A stretch of DNA of 64,000 nucleotides from the NCBI RefSeq assembly GCF_014395225.1, contig NZ_CP060723.1, positions 6,138,001 through 6,202,000 of the forward strand, in the 5' to 3' direction. Both the position numbers and the translations under genes were made by a program. Below the pieces are notes generated by a model. That model did no database searches and was not told the origin of the DNA. It saw only the letters and a list, made by a program, of their open reading frames with translations. Positions 36,515 to 46,196 of this stretch are shown here, one piece after another. This stretch comes from Pedobacter roseus. GTDB lineage: Bacteria > Bacteroidota > Bacteroidia > Sphingobacteriales > Sphingobacteriaceae. The number at the start of each line of letters is the position of its first letter. Position 1 is the stretch's first letter.

Positions 36515-38833
36515 ATGAAAAACTACATTAAAGCAGATGAGTGGAATATTATCGAAGAAGGCTTTGATCCACATTTAAATAAAATTTCCGAAAGTATTTT
36601 CAGCCTGGGCAATGGTCGCATGGGGCAGCGAGCCAATTTTGAAGAAACTTATACCGGAGAAACCCTGCCGGGCAATTATGTTGCAGGTGTTTATTATCCT
36701 GATAAAACCCGTGTGGGATGGTGGAAAAATGGTTATCCTGAATATTTCGCTAAAGTGTTAAATGCAGCAAACTGGGTAGGTATCGAAGTAAAAATCGATG
36801 ATGAAATCCTGGATCTGGCAACAGCTGAAGTGAGCGATTTTAAACGTGTGCTGAACATGCATGCCGGATATTTAGAGCGTAGCTTCACCGCGAAATTAAA
36901 AAGTGGTAAAACCTTAAAAATTAAATCGACACGTTTTTGCAGCATTGCCGACGATGAAGTGGGTGCCATCCGCTATAACATTACCCCTTTAAATTTCGAG
37001 GGTAAATTAACTTTAACACCTTTTATTGATGGCGATGTTAAAAATCAGGATAGCAATTACGATGAAAAATTCTGGGATATGGTTGCTGATGAAATTTCAG
37101 GAACAGAAGCCTATATCAAATTAAGGACAAAGAAAACTGAATTTGAGGTTTGCACTGGTAGCAACATCGAACTGTATAAAAATGAAGAAAAATTAAATAT
37201 TAATCCATCGGACGTCCGCAAAGAGAAATTCGTCGGACAAACTTTTTCGGTGGACGTAAAAGCAAACGATGAAATCACTCTGGTTAAAATCGCGGCTAAT
37301 TTATCTTCCGAAAATTATCCAAAAGAATCACTTTTAAAAGAAACCAAAGCGGTAATTGCCAAAGCATCTGCCAAAGGTTTCGATACTTTATTGAAAGAAC
37401 AAACCGAAGCATGGGCTACCAAATGGGAAGAAAGTGATATCATTATTGAAGGTGATGTTTCTGCCCAACAAGCGATCCGTTTTAATATTTTTCAGCTTTT
37501 CCAGACTTATACCGGTAAAGACGATCGCTTAAATATCGGTCCGAAAGGTTTTACAGGCGAAAAATACGGAGGTTCTACCTATTGGGATACTGAAGCTTAT
37601 TGTGTGCCTTTTTATCTGGCCACAGCGCCACAGGAAGTAAGTAAAAATTTGCTGGTTTACCGTCATAAACAATTGGGCAAAGCCATCGAAAATGCAGCAA
37701 AATTAGGTTTTAAAGATGGTGCAGCGTTGTATCCGATGGTAACGATGAATGGTGAAGAATGCCATAACGAATGGGAAATTACCTTCGAAGAAATCCACCG
37801 TAACGGTGCCATTGCCTTTGCCATTTTTAATTACATCCGTTATACCGGCGATGAAAGTTACCTTTCTGATTTCGGTTTAGAAGTATTGATCGGTATCGCC
37901 CGTTTCTGGAAACAACGTGTTAACTGGAGCAACGATAAACAGCAATATGTAATGCTTGGCGTAACCGGACCAAATGAGTACGAAAATAACGTTAATAATA
38001 ACTGGTACACTAATATTCTGGCCGCATGGTGTATGAAATATGCCACCGAAGCTGCCGAAATTGTAAAATCACAGCAGCCGGAAAAATATAACAGCTTATT
38101 AAAAAGTTTAAACTTCGATCAAAAAGAATTTGCCGATTGGGCTGATATTATCGAAAAGATGTATTATCCGCAGGATGAAAAACTAGGTATTTTCTTACAA
38201 CAGGATGGTTACTTAGATAAAGAACAAACTTTAGTTAAAGATTTGCCTGCCAGCGAAAGACCAATTAATCAAAAATGGAGCTGGGACAGGATTTTACGTT
38301 CGTGTTTTATTAAGCAAGCTGATGTTTTGCAGGGTTTGTATTTCTTTGAAGAAGATTATGACCTGGATACCTTAAAACGTAACTTCGATTTTTATGAACC
38401 ACGTACTGTACACGAAAGTTCTTTATCGCCTTGCGTACACAGTATTTTAGCCGCTAAATTAAACGATGAAGCACGTGCTTACGAATTTTATTTACGCACC
38501 GCCCGTTTAGATCTCGACGATTATAACAACGATACCGAAGATGGTTTGCACATCACTTCAATGGCCGGCACCTGGATGAGCGTAGTGGAAGGTTTTGCGG
38601 GCATGCGTGTTCGTGATGGTAAACTGCAGTTTAATCCTTTCTTGCCTGAAAAATGGAAATCATTCTCCTTTACCATCGGTTTCAGGGGAGCAACCTTAAA
38701 AATTAATATTACCGAAAACGGTATCAGCATTAAAAATAATGCAGCTGTGGATTTAGAGATCGGTATCAGAAATCAGGTTTATAAATTGGCTGGAAATGCC
38801 GAAATTGAAGTAAATAACGCCGAGTTGGTATGA
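36515..38833 (+). CDS. GH65 maltose phosphorylase
   Basis: Cytoplasmic 772-residue phosphorylase splitting maltose with phosphate into glucose and beta-glucose-1-phosphate. The N-terminal beta-sandwich (EEGFDPHLNKISESIFSLGN) and helical barrel match family 65. The acid catalyst is Glu488 in TGPNEYENNVNNNWYTN, the signature of bacterial maltose phosphorylases. HESSLSPCVHS contributes the phosphate site. Other GH65 specificities (kojibiose, trehalose) are possible in principle, but the maltodextrin context and adjacent beta-phosphoglucomutase support maltose. It overlaps the next gene by 4 nt if that gene starts at 38830. Confidence 0.92.
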   Translation: MKNYIKADEWNIIEEGFDPHLNKISESIFSLGNGRMGQRANFEETYTGETLPGNYVAGVYYPDKTRVGWWKNGYPEYFAKVLNAANWVGIEVKIDDEILDLATAEVSDFKRVLNMHAGYLERSFTAKLKSGKTLKIKSTRFCSIADDEVGAIRYNITPLNFEGKLTLTPFIDGDVKNQDSNYDEKFWDMVADEISGTEAYIKLRTKKTEFEVCTGSNIELYKNEEKLNINPSDVRKEKFVGQTFSVDVKANDEITLVKIAANLSSENYPKESLLKETKAVIAKASAKGFDTLLKEQTEAWATKWEESDIIIEGDVSAQQAIRFNIFQLFQTYTGKDDRLNIGPKGFTGEKYGGSTYWDTEAYCVPFYLATAPQEVSKNLLVYRHKQLGKAIENAAKLGFKDGAALYPMVTMNGEECHNEWEITFEEIHRNGAIAFAIFNYIRYTGDESYLSDFGLEVLIGIARFWKQRVNWSNDKQQYVMLGVTGPNEYENNVNNNWYTNILAAWCMKYATEAAEIVKSQQPEKYNSLLKSLNFDQKEFADWADIIEKMYYPQDEKLGIFLQQDGYLDKEQTLVKDLPASERPINQKWSWDRILRSCFIKQADVLQGLYFFEEDYDLDTLKRNFDFYEPRTVHESSLSPCVHSILAAKLNDEARAYEFYLRTARLDLDDYNNDTEDGLHITSMAGTWMSVVEGFAGMRVRDGKLQFNPFLPEKWKSFSFTIGFRGATLKINITENGISIKNNAAVDLEIGIRNQVYKLAGNAEIEVNNAELV

Positions 38834-38865
38834 TTGTAGAGGTAAAATGTAAAATGGAAGATGTA

Positions 38866-40638
38866 ATGCGAAGCAATCTTAAAACGGTGGCTTACTTTGC
38901 TGCAATTTTCTTTTTATTTATTTCAACATCATCCTTTGCACAAAAACAGCGTACAAAAATGAACGATAAACAGATCGTTATATATCAGTTACTGCCCCGT
39001 TTGTTCGGGAATAAAAATACCACCAATATCCCTTACGGTACCATTGAGCAAAATGGTTCTGGTAAGTTTAACGATATTACCGATAAGGCGCTCGATGGCA
39101 TCAAAGCGCTTCACGCCAATTACGTTTGGTACACCGGTGCCCTTGCCCACGCCAGCTTAACCGATTATTCTGCTTACGGAATCAAGGTTGATGATGCCGA
39201 TGTGGTAAAAGGAAGGGCTGGATCGCCTTATGCCATCCGCGATTATTATGATGTGGATCCTGATTTAGCCGTTGATGTTAAAAACAGAATGAAAGAGTTT
39301 GAGGCTTTGGTTAAAAGAACACATGCCAAAAACTTAAAAGTTTTGATCGATTTTGTACCTAACCATGTTGCCCGGAGTTATCATTCTTATACAAAACCAG
39401 ATGATGTAGTTGATTTTGGGGCACAGGATGAGGTAAACAAAGCATTTAGTCCTAAAAACGATTTTTATTATATCCCCGGTCAGGCTTTGGTGGTTCCAAC
39501 AAATGGACACGAAACACCACTTTCGGCACTTCAAGATACTAAGTTTGAAGAGAATCCTGCAAAAGCAACTGGTAATAATGTTTTTTCTGCACAGCCAAAA
39601 TACGACGACTGGTACGAAACGATTAAGTTAAATTATGGGGTAGATTATCAAAATGGAGAGAAACAATATTTTGATCCCATTCCACCGGTTTGGCTTAAAA
39701 TGCGTGATATCTTGACCTATTGGACAAATAAAGGCGTAGATGGTTTTAGGTGCGATATGGCCGAAATGGTTCCCATTGCATTTTGGAACTGGGTAATTCC
39801 ACAGGTTAAAAAAGTGAATCCCGATCTGATTTTCCTTGGAGAAGCGTATAACCCAAAAGTGTACAAACAATATTTAGACGAAGGTAAATTCGATTACCTG
39901 TACGACAAAGTAGGTTTATACGATGGGCTTAAAAAATTAATCAGAAATGAACCAACTGCAGATGTAGCAGCGATTAAACACGTGTGGCAGGTAGAAAGTG
40001 CTGGTTTTGGCAAACACATGTTGCGCTTTTTAGAAAATCACGATGAAGAACGCATTGCATCGGCAGGATTTGCAGGTAAAGCTGAACTGGCTTTACCTGC
40101 AATGGTTGTTTCGGCAACGCTTGGCGCTGGTCCGGTAATGCTTTATTTCGGACAGGAAGTTGGTGAGCCTGGCAAAGGGCAGGAAGGTTTTGGCGGCGAT
40201 GACAACCGCACTACGATTTTTGATTATTGGGGTGTTCCTGATCACCAGAAATGGATGAACGGAGGATTGTTTGATGGAGGAAAATTAAGCACTTCCCAAC
40301 AAAATTTAAGGGCTTATTATCAGCAATTGCTAAAAGTAACTTCAACAAGTGATGCGGTAATTAACGGCGAAATTTATGAAGTGCCTGTTACCGGGAACAT
40401 GAATAAGCGCATGTATGCTTTTATCCGTTTTTCTGGCAAACAACGTTTACTGGTCGTGGCCAATTTTGATCGGACAGGAACTTTAACTGCCAATATTGAA
40501 ATACCAGATCATATTTTAAAAGTTAAACATTCGTTGCCGGTTACAGATCTGTTAACAGATAAAAAATTAAATATTCCCGCGGGAACAAGCATTCCAGTAA
40601 CCTTGGCGCCGGTTAGTGCGCAGGTGATAGAATTTTAA
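38866..40638 (+). CDS. Exported GH13 alpha-amylase family enzyme
   Basis: Second GH13 of the locus, about 590 residues from the ATG at 38866. That start gives a clean signal peptide (FAAIFFLFISTSSFAQ); ATGs at 38830 and 38854 only add a charged stretch. Catalytic residues, numbered from 38866, are nucleophile Asp297 (GFRCDMAEM), acid/base Glu326 (FLGEAYN) and Asp393 (LENHDEER). VLIDFVPNHVARSY is the usual beta-3 motif. A C-terminal beta domain closes the protein. It is probably periplasmic, working with the neopullulanase-like enzyme. Exact cleavage preference cannot be read. Confidence 0.9.
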   Translation: MRSNLKTVAYFAAIFFLFISTSSFAQKQRTKMNDKQIVIYQLLPRLFGNKNTTNIPYGTIEQNGSGKFNDITDKALDGIKALHANYVWYTGALAHASLTDYSAYGIKVDDADVVKGRAGSPYAIRDYYDVDPDLAVDVKNRMKEFEALVKRTHAKNLKVLIDFVPNHVARSYHSYTKPDDVVDFGAQDEVNKAFSPKNDFYYIPGQALVVPTNGHETPLSALQDTKFEENPAKATGNNVFSAQPKYDDWYETIKLNYGVDYQNGEKQYFDPIPPVWLKMRDILTYWTNKGVDGFRCDMAEMVPIAFWNWVIPQVKKVNPDLIFLGEAYNPKVYKQYLDEGKFDYLYDKVGLYDGLKKLIRNEPTADVAAIKHVWQVESAGFGKHMLRFLENHDEERIASAGFAGKAELALPAMVVSATLGAGPVMLYFGQEVGEPGKGQEGFGGDDNRTTIFDYWGVPDHQKWMNGGLFDGGKLSTSQQNLRAYYQQLLKVTSTSDAVINGEIYEVPVTGNMNKRMYAFIRFSGKQRLLVVANFDRTGTLTANIEIPDHILKVKHSLPVTDLLTDKKLNIPAGTSIPVTLAPVSAQVIEF

Positions 40639-40756
40639 AATAATTAACCACAGAGAACACAAAGTAAAAGCACAGAGAAACACAAAGTATATTAGACCTC
40701 GGTATACTCTGTGTACAACTCAGTGCCCTCGGTGGTAAAACACTAAACCAGATATA
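40639..40756. repeat. CACAGAG-type repeat before the MFS gene
   Basis: Contains ACCACAGAGAACACAAAG and a second AGCACAGAGAAACACAAAG. It then has CTCTGTGTACAACTCAGTG and GGTGGTAAAACAC at 40707-40743. The latter segment is repeated with changes at 42288-42323, in the same position before the next gene. Confidence 0.5.
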
Positions 40757-42133
40757 ATGACGTTAAAAACAATATTCGAGAACCCCAAACTAACACTCGC
40801 ACAGATCATTAATATGAGCGTTGGGTTTTTCGGGATCCAGTTCGGTTGGGATTTACAAAGGGCCAACATGGGGCGTATTTACGAAAACCTGGGCGCCAAT
40901 CCCGATCAGGTTCCATTATTGTTTTTGGCAGCACCTTTAACCGGATTGCTGGTTCAGCCTGTTATCGGTTACCTGAGCGACCGCACCTGGCATCCAAAAT
41001 GGGGTAGAAGAAGGCCTTATTTCATGATTGGTGCCATTGTGAGCAGTATTGCGCTCATTTTTATGCCGCATAGCAGTGCCTTGTGGATGGCTGCCGGATT
41101 ACTTTGGATCCTGGATGTTTTTGGAAACATTGCCATGGAGCCTTTCCGCGCTTTTGTTACCGATAAATTGCCTGATAGCCAGGTGAACCGTGGTTTTATT
41201 ATGCAGAGCATGATGATCGGTTTAGGTGGGAGTGTTGCTTCAGCTTTGCCATGGATCATGAACAATGTTTTCCATTTAACCAATACTGCAGAAAAGGGCA
41301 ATATCCCTGAAAATGTAAAATTCTCTTTTTATATCGGTGCATTTTTCTTTTTCGCCGCAGTATTATGGACGGTTTTTACCACTAAAGAGTATCCACCACA
41401 GGATGTAGATTTTAAAGAAAAAGTAAAAGAAAGTAATAAGGGTTTTGGTGGAGGAGCACGTGAAATTTTTCATGCTTTAAGGAACATGCCCAAAAGAATG
41501 CAGATCGTTTCTTTGGTACAGTTTTTTACCTGGCCAGGTTTGTTTTTAATGTGGTTTTATTACACTACGGCAGTAGCAGTTAATGTGTTCGGAGGTAAAG
41601 ATGCTGCCGATCCGGTTTATGCGCATGGTGCAGATTTTGGCAGTTTAACCCTTGCTTATTATAGCGTAATTACTTTTCTGTTCGCATTGGTTTTGCCAAA
41701 AATTGCCGATACACTTGGCCGCAAAACTACCCATGCATTGTGTTTAATTTGTGGCGCAATCGGTTTGATCAGTGTGGCCTGGGTGCATGATAAAAACATG
41801 TTGTATTTGTGTATGACGGGCGTGGGTATTGCCTGGGCCAGTATCCTTTCTATGCCTTATGCTATGTTAAGCGGATCGTTGCCCAAAGATAAAATCGGGA
41901 TTTACATGGGTATCTTCAATTTCTTTATCGTATTGCCAGAAATTATCGCTTCGCTCGGTTTTGGCTGGCTCATGCGTAACGTACTGAATAACGACAGGCT
42001 TTTAGCGGTACAAATAGGCGGTGGATTGATGATTTTAGCGGCAATAATCTGTTATTTATTTATCCGTGAACCAAAGAAAACAGATGAAGTTTTGACTTCC
42101 AAACTGGAAGTAGAAGAAAATAGATCAGTCTAA
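40757..42133 (+). CDS. MFS sugar transporter, probably maltose uptake across the inner membrane
   Basis: 458-residue polytopic membrane protein with about 12 hydrophobic helices. It resembles the GPH/SLC45-type sugar:cation symporters: GFFGIQFGWDLQRANMGRIY at helix 1, QPVIGYLSDRTWHPKWGRRR in the helix 2-3 loop, and GVGIAWASILSMPYAML late in the second half. In the maltodextrin locus it is the obvious route for periplasmic maltose to reach the cytoplasmic phosphorylase. The direct substrate is inferred from context. Confidence 0.87.
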   Translation: MTLKTIFENPKLTLAQIINMSVGFFGIQFGWDLQRANMGRIYENLGANPDQVPLLFLAAPLTGLLVQPVIGYLSDRTWHPKWGRRRPYFMIGAIVSSIALIFMPHSSALWMAAGLLWILDVFGNIAMEPFRAFVTDKLPDSQVNRGFIMQSMMIGLGGSVASALPWIMNNVFHLTNTAEKGNIPENVKFSFYIGAFFFFAAVLWTVFTTKEYPPQDVDFKEKVKESNKGFGGGAREIFHALRNMPKRMQIVSLVQFFTWPGLFLMWFYYTTAVAVNVFGGKDAADPVYAHGADFGSLTLAYYSVITFLFALVLPKIADTLGRKTTHALCLICGAIGLISVAWVHDKNMLYLCMTGVGIAWASILSMPYAMLSGSLPKDKIGIYMGIFNFFIVLPEIIASLGFGWLMRNVLNNDRLLAVQIGGGLMILAAIICYLFIREPKKTDEVLTSKLEVEENRSV

Positions 42134-42145
42134 AACACTACTCCA

Positions 42146-42386
42146 TGGTCTGTGTCCTCACAAACCACTAGCGAGATTTTAGTCCATTACTCATATTTCG
42201 GTCTGTGAGGACACAGACCGAGGAGATAGCGAGGATTTCGGCCTGTGGGTACACAGACCGAGTACATAAAATATTTATTTTCAGTGCGCTCTGTGATAAT
42301 TCGGTGTTCTCTGTAGTAAAACCAATAATAATCCTAACCAAATGAAAAGAATAACTAACCGCCTTGGTTCGTGCCTGCACGAAACA
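42146..42386. repeat. Four copies of a 22-nt hairpin with 9-4-9 architecture
   Basis: Hairpins at 42146-42167 (TGGTCTGTG/CACAAACCA), 42199-42220 (CGGTCTGTG/CACAGACCG, perfect), 42239-42260 (CGGCCTGTG/CACAGACCG) and 42365-42386 (TGGTTCGTG/CACGAAACA). All have 9-nt arms and a 4-nt loop. The fourth lies inside the coding start of the amylase gene. Confidence 0.75.
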
Positions 42387-44272
42387 AAAAGAGTCAAAAC
42401 CATCATTTACCTTTTACTATTAGTAATAACATTTAGTGCGGCCTGTAAAAAAGCATCAGATGGTGGTTTAGAACCTACGCCAACTGATCAAAAAGCTGAT
42501 CTGCCCGCGGGAGCCAAAGATGGTGTGGTGTTTATCAATAACGGAACATCGGCCATTGTGGCCCTGTATGCGCCCAATAAAAAATCAGTTGCAGTGATCG
42601 GCGAATTTAACAATTGGTCTACCAGCGCAACGCCGATGAAAAACACGACCGATGGAAATTATTGGTGGGTGCAGATCGATAATTTAAATCCAGCTACAGA
42701 GTATGCCTATCAATTTTATGTAGATGGAAACCTGAAATTGGCCGATCCGTATTGCGAAAAAGTGCTTGATCCGGATAACGATCAATATATTTCTACTGCT
42801 ACTTACCCAAACTTAAAAGCTTACCCAACAGGTAAAACTACAGGAATTGTAAGTGTGATGCAGGCCAGTCAGCCCGTTTACACCTGGAAGAATAGCAGTT
42901 TTACACGTCCAGATAAAAATAACCTGGTGATTTATGAATTGCTGATCCGCGATTTTACCGCCGATCATAATTATGCATCAACCTTGGCCAAACTCGATTA
43001 TTTAACTGGTTTGGGTATCAATGCCATTGAATTAATGCCGGTAAATGAATTTGAAGGGAATTTAAGCTGGGGTTATAATCCTTCATTTTATTTCGCCCCG
43101 ATAAATATTATGGTACCAAAACCGCGCTACAAAACTTTATTGATGAATGCCATGGTCGCGGCATTGCCGTGATTATGGATATGGTGCTGAACCATTCGTT
43201 TGGCCAATCTCCAATGGTACAATTGTATTTTGATGGTAGTAAACCAACCGCTTCAAGTCCTTGGTTTAATGTTGATGCGAAACATCCATTCAATGTGGGT
43301 TACGATTTTAACCATGAAAGTTCGGCGACTAAAAAATTCTCGAAAGATGTGATGAAATTTTGGATGCAGCAATATAAAATTGATGGTTTTCGTTTCGATC
43401 TTTCAAAAGGATTTACGCAGAAACAATCAACTGATGATGCGCAGTTCAGGTTATATGATGCCGGCCGTATTGCGACATGGAAAGATTATAACGGTTACAT
43501 TAAAAGTTTAGATCCTAACTTTTATGTGATTTTAGAACATTTTGCCGAACAATCAGAAGAAAAGGTATTGGCTGATGATGGTATGATGCTTTGGAATAAC
43601 CTCAATTATAATATGAATGAGGCTACAATGGGCTGGCTGGATAATTCTAACTTTCAATGGGGCTTTTATGCTAATCACGGTTTCACTAAATCTGATGGTC
43701 TGGTTACTTACGGCGAAAGTCACGATGAGGAGCGCTTAAACTATAAGAATATTACTTATGGAAACGCTTCAGGCAGTTATGTAATTAAAGGAAGCCTGGC
43801 CACCTCCTTGAAAAGAGAAGAACTTGCAGCAGCATTTTTGTTCAGTATCCCCGGACCGAAAATGATTTGGCAGTTTGGAGAGCTGGGATACGATATCAAC
43901 ATCGATTTTAACGGAAGAACTGGAGAAAAACCCATTAAATGGGATTATTACAGCGATCCAAACCGTAAGGCTTTGTACGATGCTTATGCAAAATTTATCC
44001 GGTTAAAAAAGAACAACAGCATTTTTAATTCAGGCAGTTCAACTTATAACCTGGCAGGAGCCATTAAATACATTAAGTTAACCGAAGGAAGCAATACTGT
44101 TGTGGTAGTTGGTAATTTTGATGTAGTGAGCCAAACGGCTAATATCGATTTCGGAACGGCTGACGCCTGGACAGATGCGGTTGGGAACAGCGTTAATCTT
44201 GCAACCAGTACGTATACGAAAACACTGGCGCCTGGTGAATATCATATTTTTAGTAAAACTGCTTTAAAGTAA
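42342..44272 (+). pseudogene. CBM48-GH13 alpha-amylase lipoprotein, interrupted by a single-base frameshift
   Basis: Surface amylase of the locus. It has a lipoprotein signal with Cys35 (ITFSAACKK), a CBM48-type beta domain at about residues 75-165 (VAVIGEFNNWSTSATPMKN), then the GH13 barrel (NLVIYELLIRDFTADHNYAS). At WGYNPSFYFAP the first frame (to 43172) diverges. The next frame continues as DKYYGTKTALQNFIDECHG then RGIAVIMDMVLNHS to 44272. There it supplies the catalytic motifs GFRFDLSKGF, VILEHFAEQ and GESHDEERLNY. One base is missing at the CCCCG at 43096-43100. Restored length would be about 643 residues. Without correction the active site is separated from the signal. Confidence 0.87.
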
Positions 44273-44378
44273 TTTTATTTACAAACCTAGCAGGTTTAAT
44301 TCGTGGCTTATATTATTTTTCAATGGCCTCATTGAGGGCTACGCCGTTTAAAAACCTGCGAGGTTTAAAGTATTCGGA
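44273..44378. repeat. Paired AAACCT-NNN-AGGTTT palindromes between convergent genes
   Basis: AAACCT-AGC-AGGTTT at 44283-44297 and AAACCT-GCG-AGGTTT at 44352-44366, in a gap between the amylase gene and the minus-strand membrane protein. The second could act as a weak terminator for either strand. Confidence 0.55.
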
Positions 44379-44984
44379 TTATTCCATTTCTGCCAACAAA
44401 CCTTTCAATCTTTTTAAGTACTGGCCAAAATACAGATTGAATGAATACCTGCTGACTACATAATGTACGGCGATTACACCAGCGTAAATCAATAAACGCA
44501 GGGGCAATATGATCGATTTAATAATCTCTATTCCATATATTAAACCCATATTGTTATTTTGGAGTAGTATTTCCGTAGTTACAACCAGTATCAAAATTGC
44601 AGCTCTTGTAAGGTTAAGATATAGGTTATTGTTGCTAATAAGCTGTTTTACCTTTCTTTGAAAATCGTTTTTAACGGCACCTTCACTGTTTTCCAGGTTA
44701 TTAATCAGTTTAAGATTGAAATAATAATAAATCGTTGTTAGAGGGAGTACTATAAATGCCATCCAAACCAATAACTGTTTTTTCATATCGGGTACAGTGG
44801 CGGTCATTACGGCTAAAAAAACAATCAGTAGGGGCAATGTAATCAATTGTCTTTTCGACATTATTTTCAGATTGCTTAAAGGTGATTCCATCTCTTTTTT
44901 AGTTGCGCTTACAACATCAAATTCGTTACTGTTTAAATCAACAGATATGCTGTTCCAGCTATTTTTAAAGTTGTCTAGTTCCAT
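44379..44984 (-). CDS. Membrane protein paired with an ECF sigma factor (possible anti-sigma)
   Basis: 201-residue protein with a soluble N-terminus (MELDNFKNSWNSISVDL) and about four hydrophobic helices: LITLPLLIVFLAVMTATV, LLVWMAFIVLPLTTIYYYF, LTRAAILILVVTTEILL and LPLRLLIYAGVIAVHYVV. It begins one base after the stop of the ECF sigma gene, so the two are co-translated. That arrangement suggests a membrane regulator of the sigma factor; no zinc-finger anti-sigma motif is present. The family was not recognised beyond this context. Confidence 0.7.
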   Translation of the reverse strand: MELDNFKNSWNSISVDLNSNEFDVVSATKKEMESPLSNLKIMSKRQLITLPLLIVFLAVMTATVPDMKKQLLVWMAFIVLPLTTIYYYFNLKLINNLENSEGAVKNDFQRKVKQLISNNNLYLNLTRAAILILVVTTEILLQNNNMGLIYGIEIIKSIILPLRLLIYAGVIAVHYVVSRYSFNLYFGQYLKRLKGLLAEME

Positions 44985-44985
44985 G

Positions 44986-45486
44986 TTAGTTGTTGTTGGT
45001 AAAGGTTCTTAATTTATCTTTTATACGGTTCATTTTTACTCTAAGTGTGGCATTGCTGATGCCTAAAATTTCTTCCATTTCATCATACGATTTATCTTCG
45101 AGATATAGCATCACGATCGATTTTTCTACATCGTTCAATTGCTGGATGGCGGCATATAGCTGTTGATGCTGTTCTTCCTTCAGTCCTATGTCTTCCTCAT
45201 AGGGTATCTGAATGTTCTGCAGCTCAACATCGCTGGTTTGAATGTTGCGTTTCTGTTTGCGGAAATTGGTAAGCGCAGTATTAATGGCAATGCGGTACAA
45301 CCATGTGCTAAATTTCGCTTCGCCTCTAAATTTGGCGTACGATTTCCAAAGCTGGATGATAATGTCTTGATACAGATCCTGGATATCATCGTGGTTGTTT
45401 GCATACATGCGGCAAACTTTATAAATCAAAAGCTTATAGTCTTTTAACTTTACTTCGAATTCTATTTCTAAATCTGTTTTTTTCAA
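44986..45486 (-). CDS. ECF-type RNA polymerase sigma factor
   Basis: 166-residue sigma-70 family protein with region 2 (DIQDLYQDIIIQLWKSYAKF, FSTWLYRIAINTALTNFRK) and region 4 (LNDVEKSIVMLYLEDKSYDE, ISNATLRVKMNRIKDKL). It has the length of an ECF factor and no extra domains. It is followed immediately by a four-helix membrane protein that is probably its regulator. The stimulus and regulon are unknown. Confidence 0.92.
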   Translation of the reverse strand: MKKTDLEIEFEVKLKDYKLLIYKVCRMYANNHDDIQDLYQDIIIQLWKSYAKFRGEAKFSTWLYRIAINTALTNFRKQKRNIQTSDVELQNIQIPYEEDIGLKEEQHQQLYAAIQQLNDVEKSIVMLYLEDKSYDEMEEILGISNATLRVKMNRIKDKLRTFTNNN

Positions 45487-45641
45487 AATCTAATTTTTGC
45501 TGGATAAGTATGTCATTTTGAAAAAATGTTACAGGATTAAGAATTTTTATGCAAATAGGCAGAGAAATTTGTCTGCATCAAAATCTGTAGGTAATAATCT
45601 TGTTGTTTTTAGTTAATATTGCGATAACAACTAACAACTTA

Positions 45642-46196
45642 ATGGATAACAAATTAACGCATCACTTATTATGGGAACGACTACGGACTGGCGATAAAGA
45701 TGCGTTTTTTGATCTCTATGCGGCACTTTATTATCCATTGGTTAATTTCGGAATCAGGGTTTGTGCAGATGCCGATACGGCCAGCGAAGCTACCGACCTT
45801 GTTTTTACCACTATATGGGAAAAACATGAAAGTTTAACCCGCGTTGATAATGTTGAAGCTTACCTGCGCACTTTCCTTAAGAGGAAATTACTAAGAATTC
45901 TCGAACGAAAACGCAAAATTAACGATGCCCTTTTTAATGCCGGGGCAGATGGCGATTGGATGGAGATGAGTTACGAGGAATTTATTGTAAAGGTGCAAAG
46001 CGACGAACTGGTACAGCACCAACTCAAAAATGCATTGGAAAAACTCACTTTTCGCCAGAAACAACTGATCCATTTAAAGTTTTTTGAAGGCTTAAGTTAT
46101 GAACAGATTGCCGAACAGAGCAATCAGACTATAAAAACGGCCTACAATACCATTTATGATGCGCTTAAAATCCTGAGAAAGGAATTTAACGCATAA
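45642..46196 (+). CDS. FecI-like ECF sigma factor
   Basis: 184-residue sigma factor from the ATG at 45642; a TTG frame reaches back to 45600 but adds only a hydrophobic stretch. Region 2 is visible as TGDKDAFFDLYAALYYPLVNFG and SEATDLVFTTIWEKH, and region 4 as LTFRQKQLIHLKFFEGLSYE and QSNQTIKTAYNTIYDALKIL. It belongs with the FecR-type anti-sigma and STN-containing SusC downstream, a surface-signalling set in which substrate binding outside releases the sigma factor. Here 600 bp of non-coding DNA separate it from fecR. Confidence 0.9.
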   Translation: MDNKLTHHLLWERLRTGDKDAFFDLYAALYYPLVNFGIRVCADADTASEATDLVFTTIWEKHESLTRVDNVEAYLRTFLKRKLLRILERKRKINDALFNAGADGDWMEMSYEEFIVKVQSDELVQHQLKNALEKLTFRQKQLIHLKFFEGLSYEQIAEQSNQTIKTAYNTIYDALKILRKEFNA

